Positions 35,266 to 44,885 of a stretch of DNA of 64,000 nt are shown piece by piece (the stretch's first letter is position 1; each line of letters begins with the position of its first letter). Under the pieces are notes generated by a model. The model saw only the letters and a program-made list of their open reading frames with translations. It was not told where the DNA came from and did not search any database. The DNA is from Lactobacillus sp. (GTDB lineage: Bacteria > Bacillota > Bacilli > Lactobacillales > Lactobacillaceae), in contig JAKVKU010000016.1 of assembly GCA_022484695.1 (NCBI GenBank), positions 1 through 64,000 on the forward strand. The letters are read 5' to 3'. The translations under genes and the position numbers were made by a program.

Positions 35266-36129
35266 ATGAAAGTTCGTAGAAGTAATCGTGTGATCGACAT
35301 GACCCGGTATTTACTGGAACGACCACATACCTTAGTGCCATTGACGTTTTTTTCTGAGAAATTCAGCTCAGCCAAATCCTCGATTAGTGAAGATCTAACC
35401 ATCATCCGCAATACGTTCGCCAGACAGGGCACTGGTATTTTAGAAACCGTGCCCGGCGCTGCCGGTGGTGTCCGTTACATCCCAACTGTCACTGAAGATG
35501 ACGCCAAATCTGTCTTAAATGAAATGAGTCAACGTATTTCTGAATCTGACCGCCTGTTACCAGGGGGGTATGTTTATTTGTCTGACCTTTTAGGCGAACC
35601 CAATGTCCTGAGACAAGTGGGGAAGTTAATTGCGGCCCAATATGCCAAAAAACCGGTGGACGTGGTGATGACCATTGCCACCAAGGGGATCCCCATCGCC
35701 CAAAGTGTGGCTTATTATTTGAATAAACCCTTTGTGATCGTGCGGCGGGATTCCAAGATCACCGAAGGCTCCACGGTCAGTGTGAACTATGTGTCCGGTT
35801 CGTCCAATCGGATCGAAAAAATGGAATTGTCCAAACGGACGCTAAAACCTGGGGCCCAGGTTTTAGTGGTGGATGATTTCATGAAGGGCGGCGGCACCAT
35901 TAATGGGATGGTGAGCATGGTCAAGGAATTTGATGCTGATTTAGCCGGTATTGCTGTTTTTGGGGAAAGCAATTTTGAAGGCAGTCGCAATATCCCTGAA
36001 TACACCTCACTGATTCAAGTGGAAAATGTGGATACGGAAAATAAACACATCCATGCTATTCCAGGAAATTATTTTGCCCAAACCAAGTTTATTGCCCTCA
36101 CCCCTAATCAAAGTAGCGGGCAAGCATAA
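35266..36129 (+). CDS. purR: Purine operon regulator PurR (Bacillus type)
   Basis: This 287-residue DNA-binding regulator senses PRPP. It has an N-terminal winged helix (MKVRRSNRVIDMTRYLLERP onward) and a phosphoribosyltransferase-like domain with the PRPP loop VLVVDDFMKGGGTINGM. The ATG at 35266 is set by AAAGGAG; the upstream in-frame extension lacks a site. In Lactococcus this type activates purine genes, in Bacillus it represses them. Two genes downstream, prs makes its ligand PRPP. Confidence 0.95.
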   Translation: MKVRRSNRVIDMTRYLLERPHTLVPLTFFSEKFSSAKSSISEDLTIIRNTFARQGTGILETVPGAAGGVRYIPTVTEDDAKSVLNEMSQRISESDRLLPGGYVYLSDLLGEPNVLRQVGKLIAAQYAKKPVDVVMTIATKGIPIAQSVAYYLNKPFVIVRRDSKITEGSTVSVNYVSGSSNRIEKMELSKRTLKPGAQVLVVDDFMKGGGTINGMVSMVKEFDADLAGIAVFGESNFEGSRNIPEYTSLIQVENVDTENKHIHAIPGNYFAQTKFIALTPNQSSGQA

Positions 36130-36191
36130 GACCAAAGCGGTCTTGAAGTGCCATAAGACTTAGTTGCGCTAAAATAGGCGGACAGGCGTGA

Positions 36192-36220
36192 TTGAGATAC
36201 GGGCCAGATTAAGGTAAAAT
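36192..36220 (+). promoter_or_regulatory. Promoter of glmU-prs
   Basis: TTGAGA (36192-36197) and TAAAAT (36215-36220) are 17 bases apart. Confidence 0.65.
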
Positions 36221-36293
36221 AATTGAGGATGTCTACTTTTAAGCACACATTACAGCATACATTTTTTTGAACGACGAAAGGGAGAAAACAGCG

Positions 36294-37682
36294 ATGTCTG
36301 ATAGATACACAATCATTTTGGCGGCGGGGCAAGGGACGCGGATGAAGTCTAAGCTTTATAAAGTACTGCATCCGGTTTGCGGCAAGCCAATGGTTGATCA
36401 CGTTTTAACACAGGTTTCTCAGATCGATCCAGCACAAGTCGTGACAGTCGTAGGTCACGGGGCGCAAAAAGTTGAAGAAGTTTTGGGCCAACGGACGCAA
36501 TACGTCTTACAGGATAAACAATTAGGGACTGGCCATGCGGTTTTACAGGCGGAACCTATTTTAGGGGACAAAGACGGCATGACCTTGATCGTCAACGGCG
36601 ATACCCCCTTATTACAGGCGGCAACTTTTGATCGGCTATTTAAGTTTCACGCTGAAAAGAAAGCCCAGGCCACGATTTTAACGGCCACTGCCCCTGACCC
36701 CACCGGTTATGGCCGGATTGTCCGCAACAGTCTGGGCAATGTGGAACGGATCGTGGAACAAAAAGACGCCAATTCTGAAGAAGTCGCTATTCAAGAAATC
36801 AATACTGGGGTCTATTGCTTTGACAATCAGACCTTGTTTGAAGCGCTCCATCACGTTACCAACGATAATGCGCAACATGAATACTATTTGACCGATGTGA
36901 TTCAAATTATCCGCCAAAGCGGTGGTGTGATCGCCGCTTATAACATTCCGGATTTTGAAGAATCCATGGGGGTCAATGACCGCTTAGCCTTATCTAAAGC
37001 CACGGCGGTCATGCAACGGCGCATCAATGAAAACCATATGAAAGATGGCGTGACCATCATTGATCCAGCGGCCACTTACATTGATACGGATGTGCAAATC
37101 GCCAATGATACCGTTATTGAACCTGGGGTCTTGCTCCAGGGGAATACGAAAATTGGATCTGGCTGTGTCATCGGCGCCCACTCTAAAATCGTCAATTCAA
37201 CCATTGAAGACGATGTGGTGGTTACCAGTTCCACCATTGAAGATTCCATTATGCATAAGGGTAGTAACATTGGCCCCAACAGCCACTTGCGGCCCCAATC
37301 AGATATTGGTGAAGCAGTGCATATTGGGAACTTCTGTGAGATTAAAAAAGCCACGATTGGCCCTAGAACTAAGGTAGGCCATTTGACCTATGTGGGGGAT
37401 GCCACCTTAGGCAGTGACATTAACGTGGGCTGCGGCGTGGTCTTCGTTAATTATGATGGCGTTCAAAAATTCCATACCAATGTGGGCGACCACGTTTTCT
37501 TAGGCAGCAATTCAAACGTTATCGCACCAGTGAACATTGCCGACCATTCGTTTGTGGCGGCAGGATCCACGGTCACCAGTGATGTGCCCCAGCACGCCAT
37601 GGCGATTGCCAGAGCACGTCAGACCAACAAGCTAGAATATTGGCAAAAATTACCTTTGGCAAAAGATAAAGATTGGGAATAG
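36294..37682 (+). CDS. glmU: Bifunctional GlmU (uridyltransferase/acetyltransferase)
   Basis: It makes UDP-GlcNAc from GlcN-1-P, acetyl-CoA and UTP. The 462-residue protein has an N-terminal Rossmann uridyltransferase domain ([11 protein letters not shown] near residues 9-19) and a C-terminal left-handed beta-helix of hexapeptide repeats from about residue 250. ATG 36294 lies nine bases after AAAGGGAG. It feeds murA2 and the rest of peptidoglycan synthesis. It is co-transcribed with prs after a 24-base gap. Confidence 0.97.
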   Translation: MSDRYTIILAAGQGTRMKSKLYKVLHPVCGKPMVDHVLTQVSQIDPAQVVTVVGHGAQKVEEVLGQRTQYVLQDKQLGTGHAVLQAEPILGDKDGMTLIVNGDTPLLQAATFDRLFKFHAEKKAQATILTATAPDPTGYGRIVRNSLGNVERIVEQKDANSEEVAIQEINTGVYCFDNQTLFEALHHVTNDNAQHEYYLTDVIQIIRQSGGVIAAYNIPDFEESMGVNDRLALSKATAVMQRRINENHMKDGVTIIDPAATYIDTDVQIANDTVIEPGVLLQGNTKIGSGCVIGAHSKIVNSTIEDDVVVTSSTIEDSIMHKGSNIGPNSHLRPQSDIGEAVHIGNFCEIKKATIGPRTKVGHLTYVGDATLGSDINVGCGVVFVNYDGVQKFHTNVGDHVFLGSNSNVIAPVNIADHSFVAAGSTVTSDVPQHAMAIARARQTNKLEYWQKLPLAKDKDWE

Positions 37683-37706
37683 GGCATAAAATCAATGGAG
37701 GCTAAT

Positions 37707-38690
37707 ATGACAACTGAACAAATCAACCCACATGAACTGAAACTTTTCGCATTAAATTCAAATCATCCCTTAGCACAAAGAATCGCTGAAGCCGTTGGGG
37801 TCCCTTTGGGGAAATCTTCAGTCAACCGCTTTAGCGATGGGGAAATTCAAATCAACATCGATGAAAGTATCCGGGGCTGTGATGTTTACTTAATTCAATC
37901 CACATCCCAACCCGTCAATGACAATCTCATGGAGTTATTGATCATGATCGATGCCCTGCGGCGTGCTTCAGCTCATACGGTTAATCTGGTCATTCCTTAT
38001 TATGGTTATGCCCGTCAAGACCGTAAATCTAAACCAAGAGAACCCATCACGGCCAAGTTAGTAGCCAATATGATGCAAAGAGCCGGGGCTGACCGGGTGT
38101 TGACCATCGATCTACACGCACCCCAAATTCAAGGCTTCTTTGATATCCCGGTGGATCATTTAATGGGCGCCCCATTAATTGCTGATTATTTCTTAAAGAA
38201 TAACCTTGAAAAAGACGCGGTGGTGGTTTCCCCAGATCATGGTGGCGTCACCCGGGCGCGGCAATTGGCGAAGTTTTTGAAGACACCTTTGGCCATTATT
38301 GACAAGCGCCGGCCAAAAGCTAACGTCGCTGAAATTATGAACATCATTGGCCATGTGGATGGCAAACGCTGTATCATCATCGATGACATGATCGATACTG
38401 CCGGCACCATCACCTTAGCAGCCCAAGCCCTAAAAGATGCTGGGGCCACTGAAGTTTATGCCAGCTGCACCCATCCTATTTTATCTGGCCCGGCGATCAA
38501 GCGGATCACCGACTCCGCCATCTCCAAATTGATCGTCACGGACACGATCCAACTCCCTGAAGATAAAATAATTGAAAAAATGGTCCAAATTTCTGTGGGC
38601 GAATTAATGGCCACCGCAATTCAACACGTTTACCGAAATGAACCAGTTAGCCCACTGTTCCAAACGCGATTCAAGAGTAAACGTAACTAA
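37707..38690 (+). CDS. prs: Ribose-phosphate pyrophosphokinase
   Basis: It makes PRPP from ribose-5-phosphate and ATP. The 327-residue protein has the [15 protein letters not shown] loop, the ATP-binding region and PRPP loop [17 protein letters not shown] 37707 follows TGGAGGC by six bases, so the upstream ATG overlapping that site is not the start. A terminator follows about 48 bases downstream. Confidence 0.97.
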   Translation: MTTEQINPHELKLFALNSNHPLAQRIAEAVGVPLGKSSVNRFSDGEIQINIDESIRGCDVYLIQSTSQPVNDNLMELLIMIDALRRASAHTVNLVIPYYGYARQDRKSKPREPITAKLVANMMQRAGADRVLTIDLHAPQIQGFFDIPVDHLMGAPLIADYFLKNNLEKDAVVVSPDHGGVTRARQLAKFLKTPLAIIDKRRPKANVAEIMNIIGHVDGKRCIIIDDMIDTAGTITLAAQALKDAGATEVYASCTHPILSGPAIKRITDSAISKLIVTDTIQLPEDKIIEKMVQISVGELMATAIQHVYRNEPVSPLFQTRFKSKRN

Positions 38691-38737
38691 AAGATACTTT
38701 TACGTTGAGTATTTCAAAAATTAAATAATAGCTATTA

Positions 38738-38771
38738 TACAATCCAGTAAGTGTATGGATTGTATTTTTTT
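38738..38771 (+). terminator. prs terminator
   Basis: TACAATCCA (38738-38746) pairs with TGGATTGTA (38756-38764), followed by T. The next 320 bases to 39095 hold no convincing gene: only short hairpins at 38798-38820 and 38822-38836, and a TCATGAAAA direct repeat at 39004-39024. Confidence 0.85.
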
Positions 38772-39095
38772 ATTTAAATAAATAACTAGAGTAATCTTAA
38801 AATATACTCTGGATAATACATCCCAGTTTCGCTGGGGAAAATAAAGCAAAAGTAGCGGGAATATGGCGCACTGACCGCGGGTGATGGGGGTCACAAGCCG
38901 GATTTGAATCCCAAACGTAAGCGAGACGAAAGCAATCGAAATTTCTATTTTCAAATATATAACAGTTGTTTTTCTGTGTACCAGCGCATTTTAGACTCAT
39001 AATTCATGAAAATAATCATGAAAATCCAATTGGTACATACCCTAGGATGAAAATATTAACTTCACAATGTAAAATACTTGCAATGAAAGGGGTTT

Positions 39096-39209
39096 ATGAG
39101 TAATAATCAATATGGTGATATCCTTAAGTCTATATTTCAGTGCCTCGCAATTATTACTTGCTTTAACTACTGGCGTCACAACACTTATCGTTGGGGAAAT
39201 TCACTATAA
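39096..39209 (+). CDS. Possible 37-residue leader peptide upstream of manL
   Basis: An ATG with a good GAAAGGGG site (39085-39092) opens a 37-codon frame beginning MSNNQYGDILKSIFQCLAII, with a short hydrophobic centre, ending 29 bases before manL. It may be a small expressed peptide, a leader for the mannose PTS mRNA, or chance. No family is recognised. The TAA overlaps a TATAAT that could be a second -10 for manL. Confidence 0.35.
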   Translation: MSNNQYGDILKSIFQCLAIITCFNYWRHNTYRWGNSL

Positions 39210-39238
39210 TCATATTTTATTTTTAGGAGGCGATCCAA

Positions 39239-40222
39239 ATGGTTGGAATCATTCTTGCTAGTCATGGCAAGTTTGCAGAGGGCATTAAGCAATCTGGGGA
39301 AATGATTTTTGGCGAACAAGAAAAAGTTGAAACCGTAACTTTTATGCCAAATGAAGGCCCGGATGATTTAAAAGCCCATCTGGAAGCTGCCATTGCTAAG
39401 TTTGATCCCGAAGACGAAGTTTTATTTTTAATCGATCTTTGGGGTGGCTCACCATTTAACCAATCCAATGGTCTGTTTGAAGCACATCAAGACAAATGGG
39501 CTATTGTAACGGGACTGAATTTACCAATGCTGATTGAAGCATATGGGTCTCGTTTGACAATGAACTCCGCCCAAGAAATTGCGGCGCATATCGTTGAGGC
39601 TGGCCGTGATGGGGTCAAAATCAAACCAGAATCTCTAGAACCTGCAGCCGGGGCAGCACAACCTGCTGCTGCCGCTGTACCAAGTGCTTTAACGGGGGGC
39701 CAGCCGGGGACGATGTCTTACGTCTTAGCCCGGGTGGACTCACGTCTGCTTCATGGTCAAGTTGCCACAGCATGGACCAAATCGACCCAACCAACTCGGA
39801 TCATCGTTGTTTCCGACAACGTTGCCAAAGACGAGTTGCGTAAGAAATTGATCACTCAGGCTGCACCTCCAGGTGTAAAAGCCCACGTCGTACCGATTGA
39901 TCAAATGATCAAAATCGCCAAAGACGACCAGCATATGGGTGGCCAAAAAGCATTGCTCTTATTCGAAACCCCTCAAGATGCCTTACGGGCTATTGAAGGT
40001 GGGGTGCCATTGAAGGAACTCAACATTGGTTCGATGGCCCATTCAACTGGTAAGGTTCAACCAAACAAGGTTTTGGCCTTTGACCAAAATGACATCGATA
40101 CTTTTGCTAAATTAAAGGCAAAAGGTATTACCTTTGACGTTCGTAAAGTGCCAACCGACGCCCATGGCAACATGGATGAAATTTTGAAGAAGGCACAAGA
40201 TGAGTTGAACAAACAAGGATAA
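39239..40222 (+). CDS. manL: PTS mannose/glucose-type EIIAB component
   Basis: This is the cytosolic phosphotransfer protein of a mannose-class PTS. It is a fused 327-residue IIA-IIB: IIA (1-128) with phospho-His9 in LASHGKF, an Ala/Pro-rich linker (about 131-158), then IIB with phospho-His172 in [15 protein letters not shown]. It takes phosphate from HPr and passes it to the incoming sugar. AGGAGG precedes the ATG. First gene of manLMN plus DUF956. Regulatory DNA upstream is unclear; no sigma-54 -24/-12 element was found. Confidence 0.96.
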   Translation: MVGIILASHGKFAEGIKQSGEMIFGEQEKVETVTFMPNEGPDDLKAHLEAAIAKFDPEDEVLFLIDLWGGSPFNQSNGLFEAHQDKWAIVTGLNLPMLIEAYGSRLTMNSAQEIAAHIVEAGRDGVKIKPESLEPAAGAAQPAAAAVPSALTGGQPGTMSYVLARVDSRLLHGQVATAWTKSTQPTRIIVVSDNVAKDELRKKLITQAAPPGVKAHVVPIDQMIKIAKDDQHMGGQKALLLFETPQDALRAIEGGVPLKELNIGSMAHSTGKVQPNKVLAFDQNDIDTFAKLKAKGITFDVRKVPTDAHGNMDEILKKAQDELNKQG

Positions 40223-40258
40223 TCTTGATTATCGGGAGAAAATGGAGGATTAATAATC

Positions 40259-41074
40259 ATGAATTTAAATATTATTCAAATGATATTAGTCGTTTTGGTT
40301 GCATTCCTCGCTGGTATGGAAGGTATTTTGGATGAATTCCATTTCCACCAACCAGTTATTGCATGTACCTTAATCGGCTTAGTAACCGGGAATTTAGTAC
40401 CCTGCGTCATCTTAGGCGGGACGTTACAAATGATCGCCTTAGGTTGGGCCAACATTGGCGCCGCCGTCGCACCTGATGCGGCCTTAGCATCAGTTGCATC
40501 TGCTATTATTTTAGTACTTGGGGGCCAAGGCAAGGCCGGCGTTACCAGCGCCATTGCCATCGCCGTTCCCCTGGCCGTTGCCGGCTTGCTATTGACTATC
40601 TTGGCCCGGACAATTGCCACCGCCTTTGTACATTTGATGGACGCAGCTGCTAAAGAAGGTAACTTTGGTAAAATTGATCTTTGGCAAATGTTAGCTATCG
40701 GGATGCAAGGTTTGCGTATTGCCATTCCAGCAGCCATGATCTTAATCATCGGCGCTGGTCCTGTAAGAGGTATGTTGACTGCCATGCCGACTTGGTTAAC
40801 TGATGGGTTAGCCGTTGGTGGGGGCATGGTTGTAGCCGTTGGGTACGCCATGGTTATCAACATGATGGCCACACGAGAAGTTTGGCCATTCTTCGCCATT
40901 GGGTTTGTCCTAGCCACTGTCAAAGAAATCACTTTGATCGGGTTAGGTGCCATTGGTTTGGCCCTTGCATTGATTTACTTGGCCTTGTCTAAATCTGGTG
41001 GCTCCAGCAACGGTGAAGGTGGTAGCACAACTAACACCGGCGATCCTGTTGGCGACATCATAGATGATTATTAA
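40259..41074 (+). CDS. manM: PTS mannose-type EIIC component
   Basis: This membrane subunit (271 residues, about eight to nine helices) forms the sugar path with EIID. It contains GGTLQMIALGWANIGAAVAPDAA, a hallmark of mannose-class IIC, and ends in a Gly/Ser/Thr-rich acidic tail (SSNGEGG...DDY). EIIC/EIID of this class are known receptors for class IIa bacteriocins. GGAGG lies upstream of the ATG; 36 bases follow manL. Confidence 0.95.
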   Translation: MNLNIIQMILVVLVAFLAGMEGILDEFHFHQPVIACTLIGLVTGNLVPCVILGGTLQMIALGWANIGAAVAPDAALASVASAIILVLGGQGKAGVTSAIAIAVPLAVAGLLLTILARTIATAFVHLMDAAAKEGNFGKIDLWQMLAIGMQGLRIAIPAAMILIIGAGPVRGMLTAMPTWLTDGLAVGGGMVVAVGYAMVINMMATREVWPFFAIGFVLATVKEITLIGLGAIGLALALIYLALSKSGGSSNGEGGSTTNTGDPVGDIIDDY

Positions 41075-41091
41075 AAAGGAGGCGAATAAAG

Positions 41092-42003
41092 ATGGCAAAC
41101 GAAATTAAATTAACAAAGCGTGATCGTCTCCATGTATGGTGGCGTTCAACCTTTATCCAAGGTTCATGGAACTACGAACGTATGCAAAATGGTGGTTGGT
41201 GTTACAGCATGATCCCAGCCATCAAGAAGTTATACAAAACTAAAGAAGACCGCTCAGCTGCCTTAACGCGGCACTTGGAATTCTTTAACACCCATCCTTA
41301 CTTGGCTTCACCTATCCTAGGTGTAACCTTAGCCCTTGAAGAAGAAAGAGCTAATGGGGCACCAATCGATGACGTTGCTATTCAAGGGGTTAAGGTCGGG
41401 ATGATGGGTCCTTTGGCTGGTATTGGGGATCCAGTATTCTGGTTCACTATCAAACCAATCATTGGGGCCTTGGCAGCATCTATTGCCATGAGTGGTAACA
41501 TCTTAGGTCCAATTTTGTACTTTGTTTTATGGAACATCATTCGGATGGCCTTCATGTGGTATACCCAGGAATTTGGCTATCAAGCCGGTTCTAAAATCAC
41601 CGAAGATTTATCCGGGGGCTTATTACAAGACATCACCAAGGGTGCCTCTATACTAGGTATGTTCATCCTGGGATCCTTGGTCAACCGGTGGGTAGCTGTG
41701 AAGTTCACACCGGTTGTCTCCACCGTTAAGCTAGACAAGGGGGCCTTCATCGACTGGGCCAAATTGCCAAATGGCTTTGCGGGGGTCAAAGAGGCCTTGA
41801 TTCAACAAGCGGCTGGTCGTTCCTTGACAGCCGACAAGGTCACCACATTACAAGATAACTTGGATCTGTTGATTCCAGGTTTAGCTGGCTTATTGCTGAC
41901 TTTCTTCTGTATGTGGCTCTTGAAACGCAAAGTATCACCAATCGTTATTATTTTAGGGTTATTCGTTGTCGGTGTTGTTTTCCACGTCATCGGCTTAATG
42001 TAA
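41092..42003 (+). CDS. manN: PTS mannose-type EIID component
   Basis: This 303-residue second membrane subunit opens with KLTKRDRLHVWWRSTFIQGSWNYERMQNGGWCYSM, the EIID signature (residues 5-39), and carries GVKVGMMGPLAGIGDPVFW in the middle. AAGGAGG precedes the ATG. The length and the long C-terminal helices are normal. A terminator follows, separating it partly from the DUF956 gene. Confidence 0.96.
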   Translation: MANEIKLTKRDRLHVWWRSTFIQGSWNYERMQNGGWCYSMIPAIKKLYKTKEDRSAALTRHLEFFNTHPYLASPILGVTLALEEERANGAPIDDVAIQGVKVGMMGPLAGIGDPVFWFTIKPIIGALAASIAMSGNILGPILYFVLWNIIRMAFMWYTQEFGYQAGSKITEDLSGGLLQDITKGASILGMFILGSLVNRWVAVKFTPVVSTVKLDKGAFIDWAKLPNGFAGVKEALIQQAAGRSLTADKVTTLQDNLDLLIPGLAGLLLTFFCMWLLKRKVSPIVIILGLFVVGVVFHVIGLM

Positions 42004-42014
42004 CCACTGATTTT

Positions 42015-42045
42015 AAAGCCTGGGCCCAATGCCTAGGCTTTTTTT
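42015..42045 (+). terminator. man operon terminator
   Basis: AAAGCCTGGGC (42015-42025) pairs with GCCTAGGCTTT (42031-42041) with mismatches, followed by T. Confidence 0.75.
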
Positions 42046-42132
42046 AAAACAAAATGAATTTCATCGCCTTTATTCAGGGCCTAAAAAGCCGTATAATAAA
42101 GGTATTACAAAAAGGATGGGGGCACACAAATA

Positions 42133-42528
42133 ATGGTCCAGTCAATTAACACCAAGGCCGATTTAGTGGTGAATGCCACTGCCTATCTAGGTTTGCCCGA
42201 TTATGGGAAAATCATGATTGGGGACAAGGGGTTTGAGTTTTTCAATGACCGGGATGCCTCCCGCTTTGTCCAAATTCCCTGGAACGAAATGAATTACGTG
42301 ATTGTCTCGATTATTTTAAAGGGCAAATGGATCCCCAGGTATGCCATTCAAACCAAGCGCAATGGGACATATACCTTTGCTTCGAAGGATCCCAAACGGG
42401 TATTGCGGGAAATTAGAAAGCATATTCCCGCCGATCATATCGTCCGCTCCTTGAGCTTTTTCGATGTGATCAAGCGGGCCATCACCCAACCCCGGCGCCG
42501 AAATAAGAACAAATCGAAGAAATCATAA
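42133..42528 (+). CDS. manO: DUF956 protein (ManO-like)
   Basis: This 131-residue cytosolic protein of the family found downstream of mannose PTS operons carries KADLVVNATAYLGLPDYGKIMIGDKGFEFFN at its start and a basic C-terminus (RRRNKNKSKK). The function is unproven; it is thought to influence man operon expression. It has its own -10-like TATAAT (42092-42097), so it can be expressed apart from manLMN. Confidence 0.9.
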   Translation: MVQSINTKADLVVNATAYLGLPDYGKIMIGDKGFEFFNDRDASRFVQIPWNEMNYVIVSIILKGKWIPRYAIQTKRNGTYTFASKDPKRVLREIRKHIPADHIVRSLSFFDVIKRAITQPRRRNKNKSKKS

Positions 42529-42530
42529 AA

Positions 42531-42573
42531 ATAGCGGTGCTATCTGGCAATAAATGTCAGATGGCACCGCTTT
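42531..42573. terminator. Bidirectional terminator
   Basis: AGCGGTGC (42533-42540) pairs with GCACCGCT (42564-42571), extended by inner pairs. The minus-strand reading for mscL has the better T run. Confidence 0.85.
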
Positions 42574-42581
42574 GTACTAGA

Positions 42582-42977
42582 CTAATCTTGTTTTTGCTGG
42601 GCCTTTAACAAGTCCCGAATTTCTTTTAAGTAGCTTTCTTCTGGGGTCGGTTCTGGTTTAGCTTCAGCTTCAGGTTCTGGTTTAGCCGCTAAGCTGTTGA
42701 GCTTGTTCAAGCCTTTGACCAATAAGAAGATGACAAAGGCCACGATCAGAAAGTTAATGATATCGTTGATGAAGTTCCCCACTTTAAACTTGGCCGGTCC
42801 GATACTAAAGACTAAGTATGAAAAATTGATTTTACCCACGAACAGACCCAATAAGGGGTTGATCAGGTTTTTAGTCAGGGAAGAGACGATTTGATTAAAG
42901 GCAGCACCAATAATAACGGCCACTGCTAAATCAACCACATTTCCCCGCAAAATAAAGGCTTTGAATTCTTTGAGCAT
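42582..42977 (-). CDS. mscL: Large-conductance mechanosensitive channel MscL
   Basis: This osmotic emergency valve forms pentamers in the membrane. The 131-residue protein has an N-terminal amphipathic helix (MLKEFKAFILRGNVVDLAVAV, with the first transmembrane helix following), a second helix near 70-95, and a charged C-terminal helix after a Pro/Glu-rich linker (KPEPEAEAKPEP). ATG 42977 is set by GAGGAGGG; the upstream extension has no site. Confidence 0.96.
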   Translation of the reverse strand: MLKEFKAFILRGNVVDLAVAVIIGAAFNQIVSSLTKNLINPLLGLFVGKINFSYLVFSIGPAKFKVGNFINDIINFLIVAFVIFLLVKGLNKLNSLAAKPEPEAEAKPEPTPEESYLKEIRDLLKAQQKQD

Positions 42978-43174
42978 GATATATTCCCTCCTCAATAAGT
43001 TATCCCAAATAACGCCAAGGCTTAACTTTATTATACGTGTCTGCAACCGTTCACCCAAATTTTTGGGTGTTAATTACTTGAAATCCCTTATTGTAAGTTT
43101 TGGGAATATCATTTATAGTAGACAATTAGAATAACAGTAGATTTTTAACGGAACCCATAACGGAGGCAAATTAT

Positions 43175-44248
43175 TTGAAAGCATCAATTTATGATTTAAC
43201 ATTTCCCCAATTGACGGACTGGTTGTTAACGCACGGTCAAAAGAAATTCCGGGCCAAACAGGTTTGGGAATGGCTCTACCAAAAACATGTGCAAGCCTTT
43301 AGTGACATGCATAACTTACCAGCTGACTTGTTAACGGTCTTAACCGACAACTTCACCTTCAGCCCCCTGCAACCAGTTGTAACCCAACGGGCCAGTGATG
43401 GCACCACCAAATATTTATTCCGTTTAGAAGACGGCTTAATGATTGAAACAGTTTTAATGTATATGGAATATGGTTTATCAGTTTGTGTCACCTCCCAAGT
43501 GGGCTGCAACATTGGCTGTACTTTTTGTGCCAGCGGTCTCATCAAGAAACAACGGGATTTAACGGCCGGTGAAATTGTAGCCCAAATCATGCAGGTTCAA
43601 CATTATTTAGACGACCAAGGCCAAGACGAACGGGTGGGCCACGTGGTGGTCATGGGTATTGGTGAACCCTTTGATAACTTTGAAAATGTGATGAACTTTA
43701 TTGATATCATCAAAAATCAATCTGGCTTGGCCATTGGTGCCCGGCATATTACCGTATCCACTTCTGGCTTGGCCAATAAGATTCGGGATTTTGCCGACCG
43801 GCAAACCCAAGTCAACTTGGCAATTTCTTTACATGCCCCGAACAATGAATTGCGCAGTCGGATTATGCGCATCAACCGTTCTTGGCCTTTGGAAAAACTA
43901 TTTGATGCCATTCACTATTACATCGACACCACCAACCGCCGGGTGACCTTTGAATACATCATGTTAAATGACGTCAATGATCATGTGAAGGAAGCTAAGG
44001 AATTAGTTGAACTCTTAAAGCCTTTGAAACAATTGGCCTATGTGAATCTGATCCCTTATAATCCCGTTACGGAACATCCCCAATATAGCCGTAGCAGCAA
44101 AACGTCAATCAGCAAGTTCTACAACACCTTGATGCAAGGTGGGATCAATTGTGTGGTCCGCAAAGAACACGGGACTGATATTGACGCCGCCTGTGGTCAA
44201 TTACGCAGTAACGAAATGAAAAAAGAAAAAGCCAGCACCAAAGCTTAA
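43175..44248 (+). CDS. rlmN: Dual-specificity 23S/tRNA methyltransferase RlmN
   Basis: This radical-SAM enzyme methylates C2 of adenosine in 23S rRNA and certain tRNAs. The cluster motif GCNIGCTFC (C-x3-C-x2-C) is intact near residues 111-119, and the catalytic cysteines (the second in [12 protein letters not shown] near the end) are present. The start is TTG 43175 with GGAGG upstream. The 357-residue length is normal. It is followed after 25 bases by a Nudix gene. Confidence 0.96.
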   Translation: MKASIYDLTFPQLTDWLLTHGQKKFRAKQVWEWLYQKHVQAFSDMHNLPADLLTVLTDNFTFSPLQPVVTQRASDGTTKYLFRLEDGLMIETVLMYMEYGLSVCVTSQVGCNIGCTFCASGLIKKQRDLTAGEIVAQIMQVQHYLDDQGQDERVGHVVVMGIGEPFDNFENVMNFIDIIKNQSGLAIGARHITVSTSGLANKIRDFADRQTQVNLAISLHAPNNELRSRIMRINRSWPLEKLFDAIHYYIDTTNRRVTFEYIMLNDVNDHVKEAKELVELLKPLKQLAYVNLIPYNPVTEHPQYSRSSKTSISKFYNTLMQGGINCVVRKEHGTDIDAACGQLRSNEMKKEKASTKA

Positions 44249-44273
44249 GTGCCTGACACTGGAGGGGAAGATA

Positions 44274-44747
44274 ATGGCAAGTGCGAAACAACCAAGTGCA
44301 ATTGATGAAGCCGTTTTTGGTCAAAAGGATGAACAACTAGACTATAAGACCCGTACTGGGGCTTATATCATTATTCCAGATGCCCAACATTATCGCATGT
44401 TACTGGTCACTGCACCCAATGGGGCCTTATTGCTCCCAGGTGGGGGCATGGAAGCCGGCGAAGATCAAGCCGAGACCTTACAGCGGGAATTATTGGAAGA
44501 AGCAGGCTTTAAAGTCAGTAACGTCCGCTATTTAGGCCGGTCCGGGGAATACTTTTATTCCCATTTTCGCCAGCAGGCTTTCTACACCCCAGGGTACTTT
44601 TATATTGCCGAAGCCTATGAGAAGGTCAAAGACCCCCTGGAAGACTTTAACAATTTAATTTGGTTGCCCATTCCCCAAGGTATTCAAGCGCTAAAACGGC
44701 CTACCCATAAATGGGCGGTCAAGCAATGGCTCAAGGAACTTTCTTAA
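44274..44747 (+). CDS. Nudix hydrolase
   Basis: This 157-residue Nudix enzyme has the complete box GGGMEAGEDQAETLQRELLEEAGF (residues about 62-85). The preceding TRTGAYIII and following YLGRSGEYFYS resemble MutT/AP4A-like enzymes of lactobacilli. The substrate is unknown. GGAGGGG precedes the ATG. It is likely co-transcribed with rlmN and ends at a strong terminator. Confidence 0.9.
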   Translation: MASAKQPSAIDEAVFGQKDEQLDYKTRTGAYIIIPDAQHYRMLLVTAPNGALLLPGGGMEAGEDQAETLQRELLEEAGFKVSNVRYLGRSGEYFYSHFRQQAFYTPGYFYIAEAYEKVKDPLEDFNNLIWLPIPQGIQALKRPTHKWAVKQWLKELS

Positions 44748-44756
44748 GCAAATCCC

Positions 44757-44797
44757 AGTCCAAGTGAACTGATTATTCAGGTCACTTGGGCTTTTTT
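44757..44797 (+). terminator. Terminator
   Basis: An 11-bp stem AGTCCAAGTGA/TCACTTGGGCT (one G-U) with a 14-base loop is followed by TTTTTT. Confidence 0.9.
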
Positions 44798-44810
44798 AAT
44801 TGGGCGTGAT

Positions 44811-44839
44811 TTGATGTTACTGACCACACACGGTATACT
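44811..44839 (+). promoter_or_regulatory. Promoter inside the 5' end of the membrane-protein frame
   Basis: TTGATG (44811-44816) and TATACT (44834-44839) are 17 bases apart. It lies just past the terminator and before the preferred start at 44886. Confidence 0.65.
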
Positions 44840-44885
44840 TTTAAGAGAACATTTGTTGTTAAATTCGGTGATGGGGGTCAGTGTC

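Noticed and set aside
38797-39000. Minus-strand 67-codon frame and a GGATTTGAATCC piece that looks like a tRNA T-arm
   Set aside because: No ribosome binding site, and the frame has no recognisable protein signature. No acceptor, D- or anticodon arm can be folded around the T-arm-like piece.
39025-39090. Possible sigma-54 (-24/-12) or CRE site upstream of manL
   Set aside because: TTGGTAC resembles a -24 box but no GC-containing -12 follows at the right distance. TGTAAAATACTTGCA is one base too long for a CRE.
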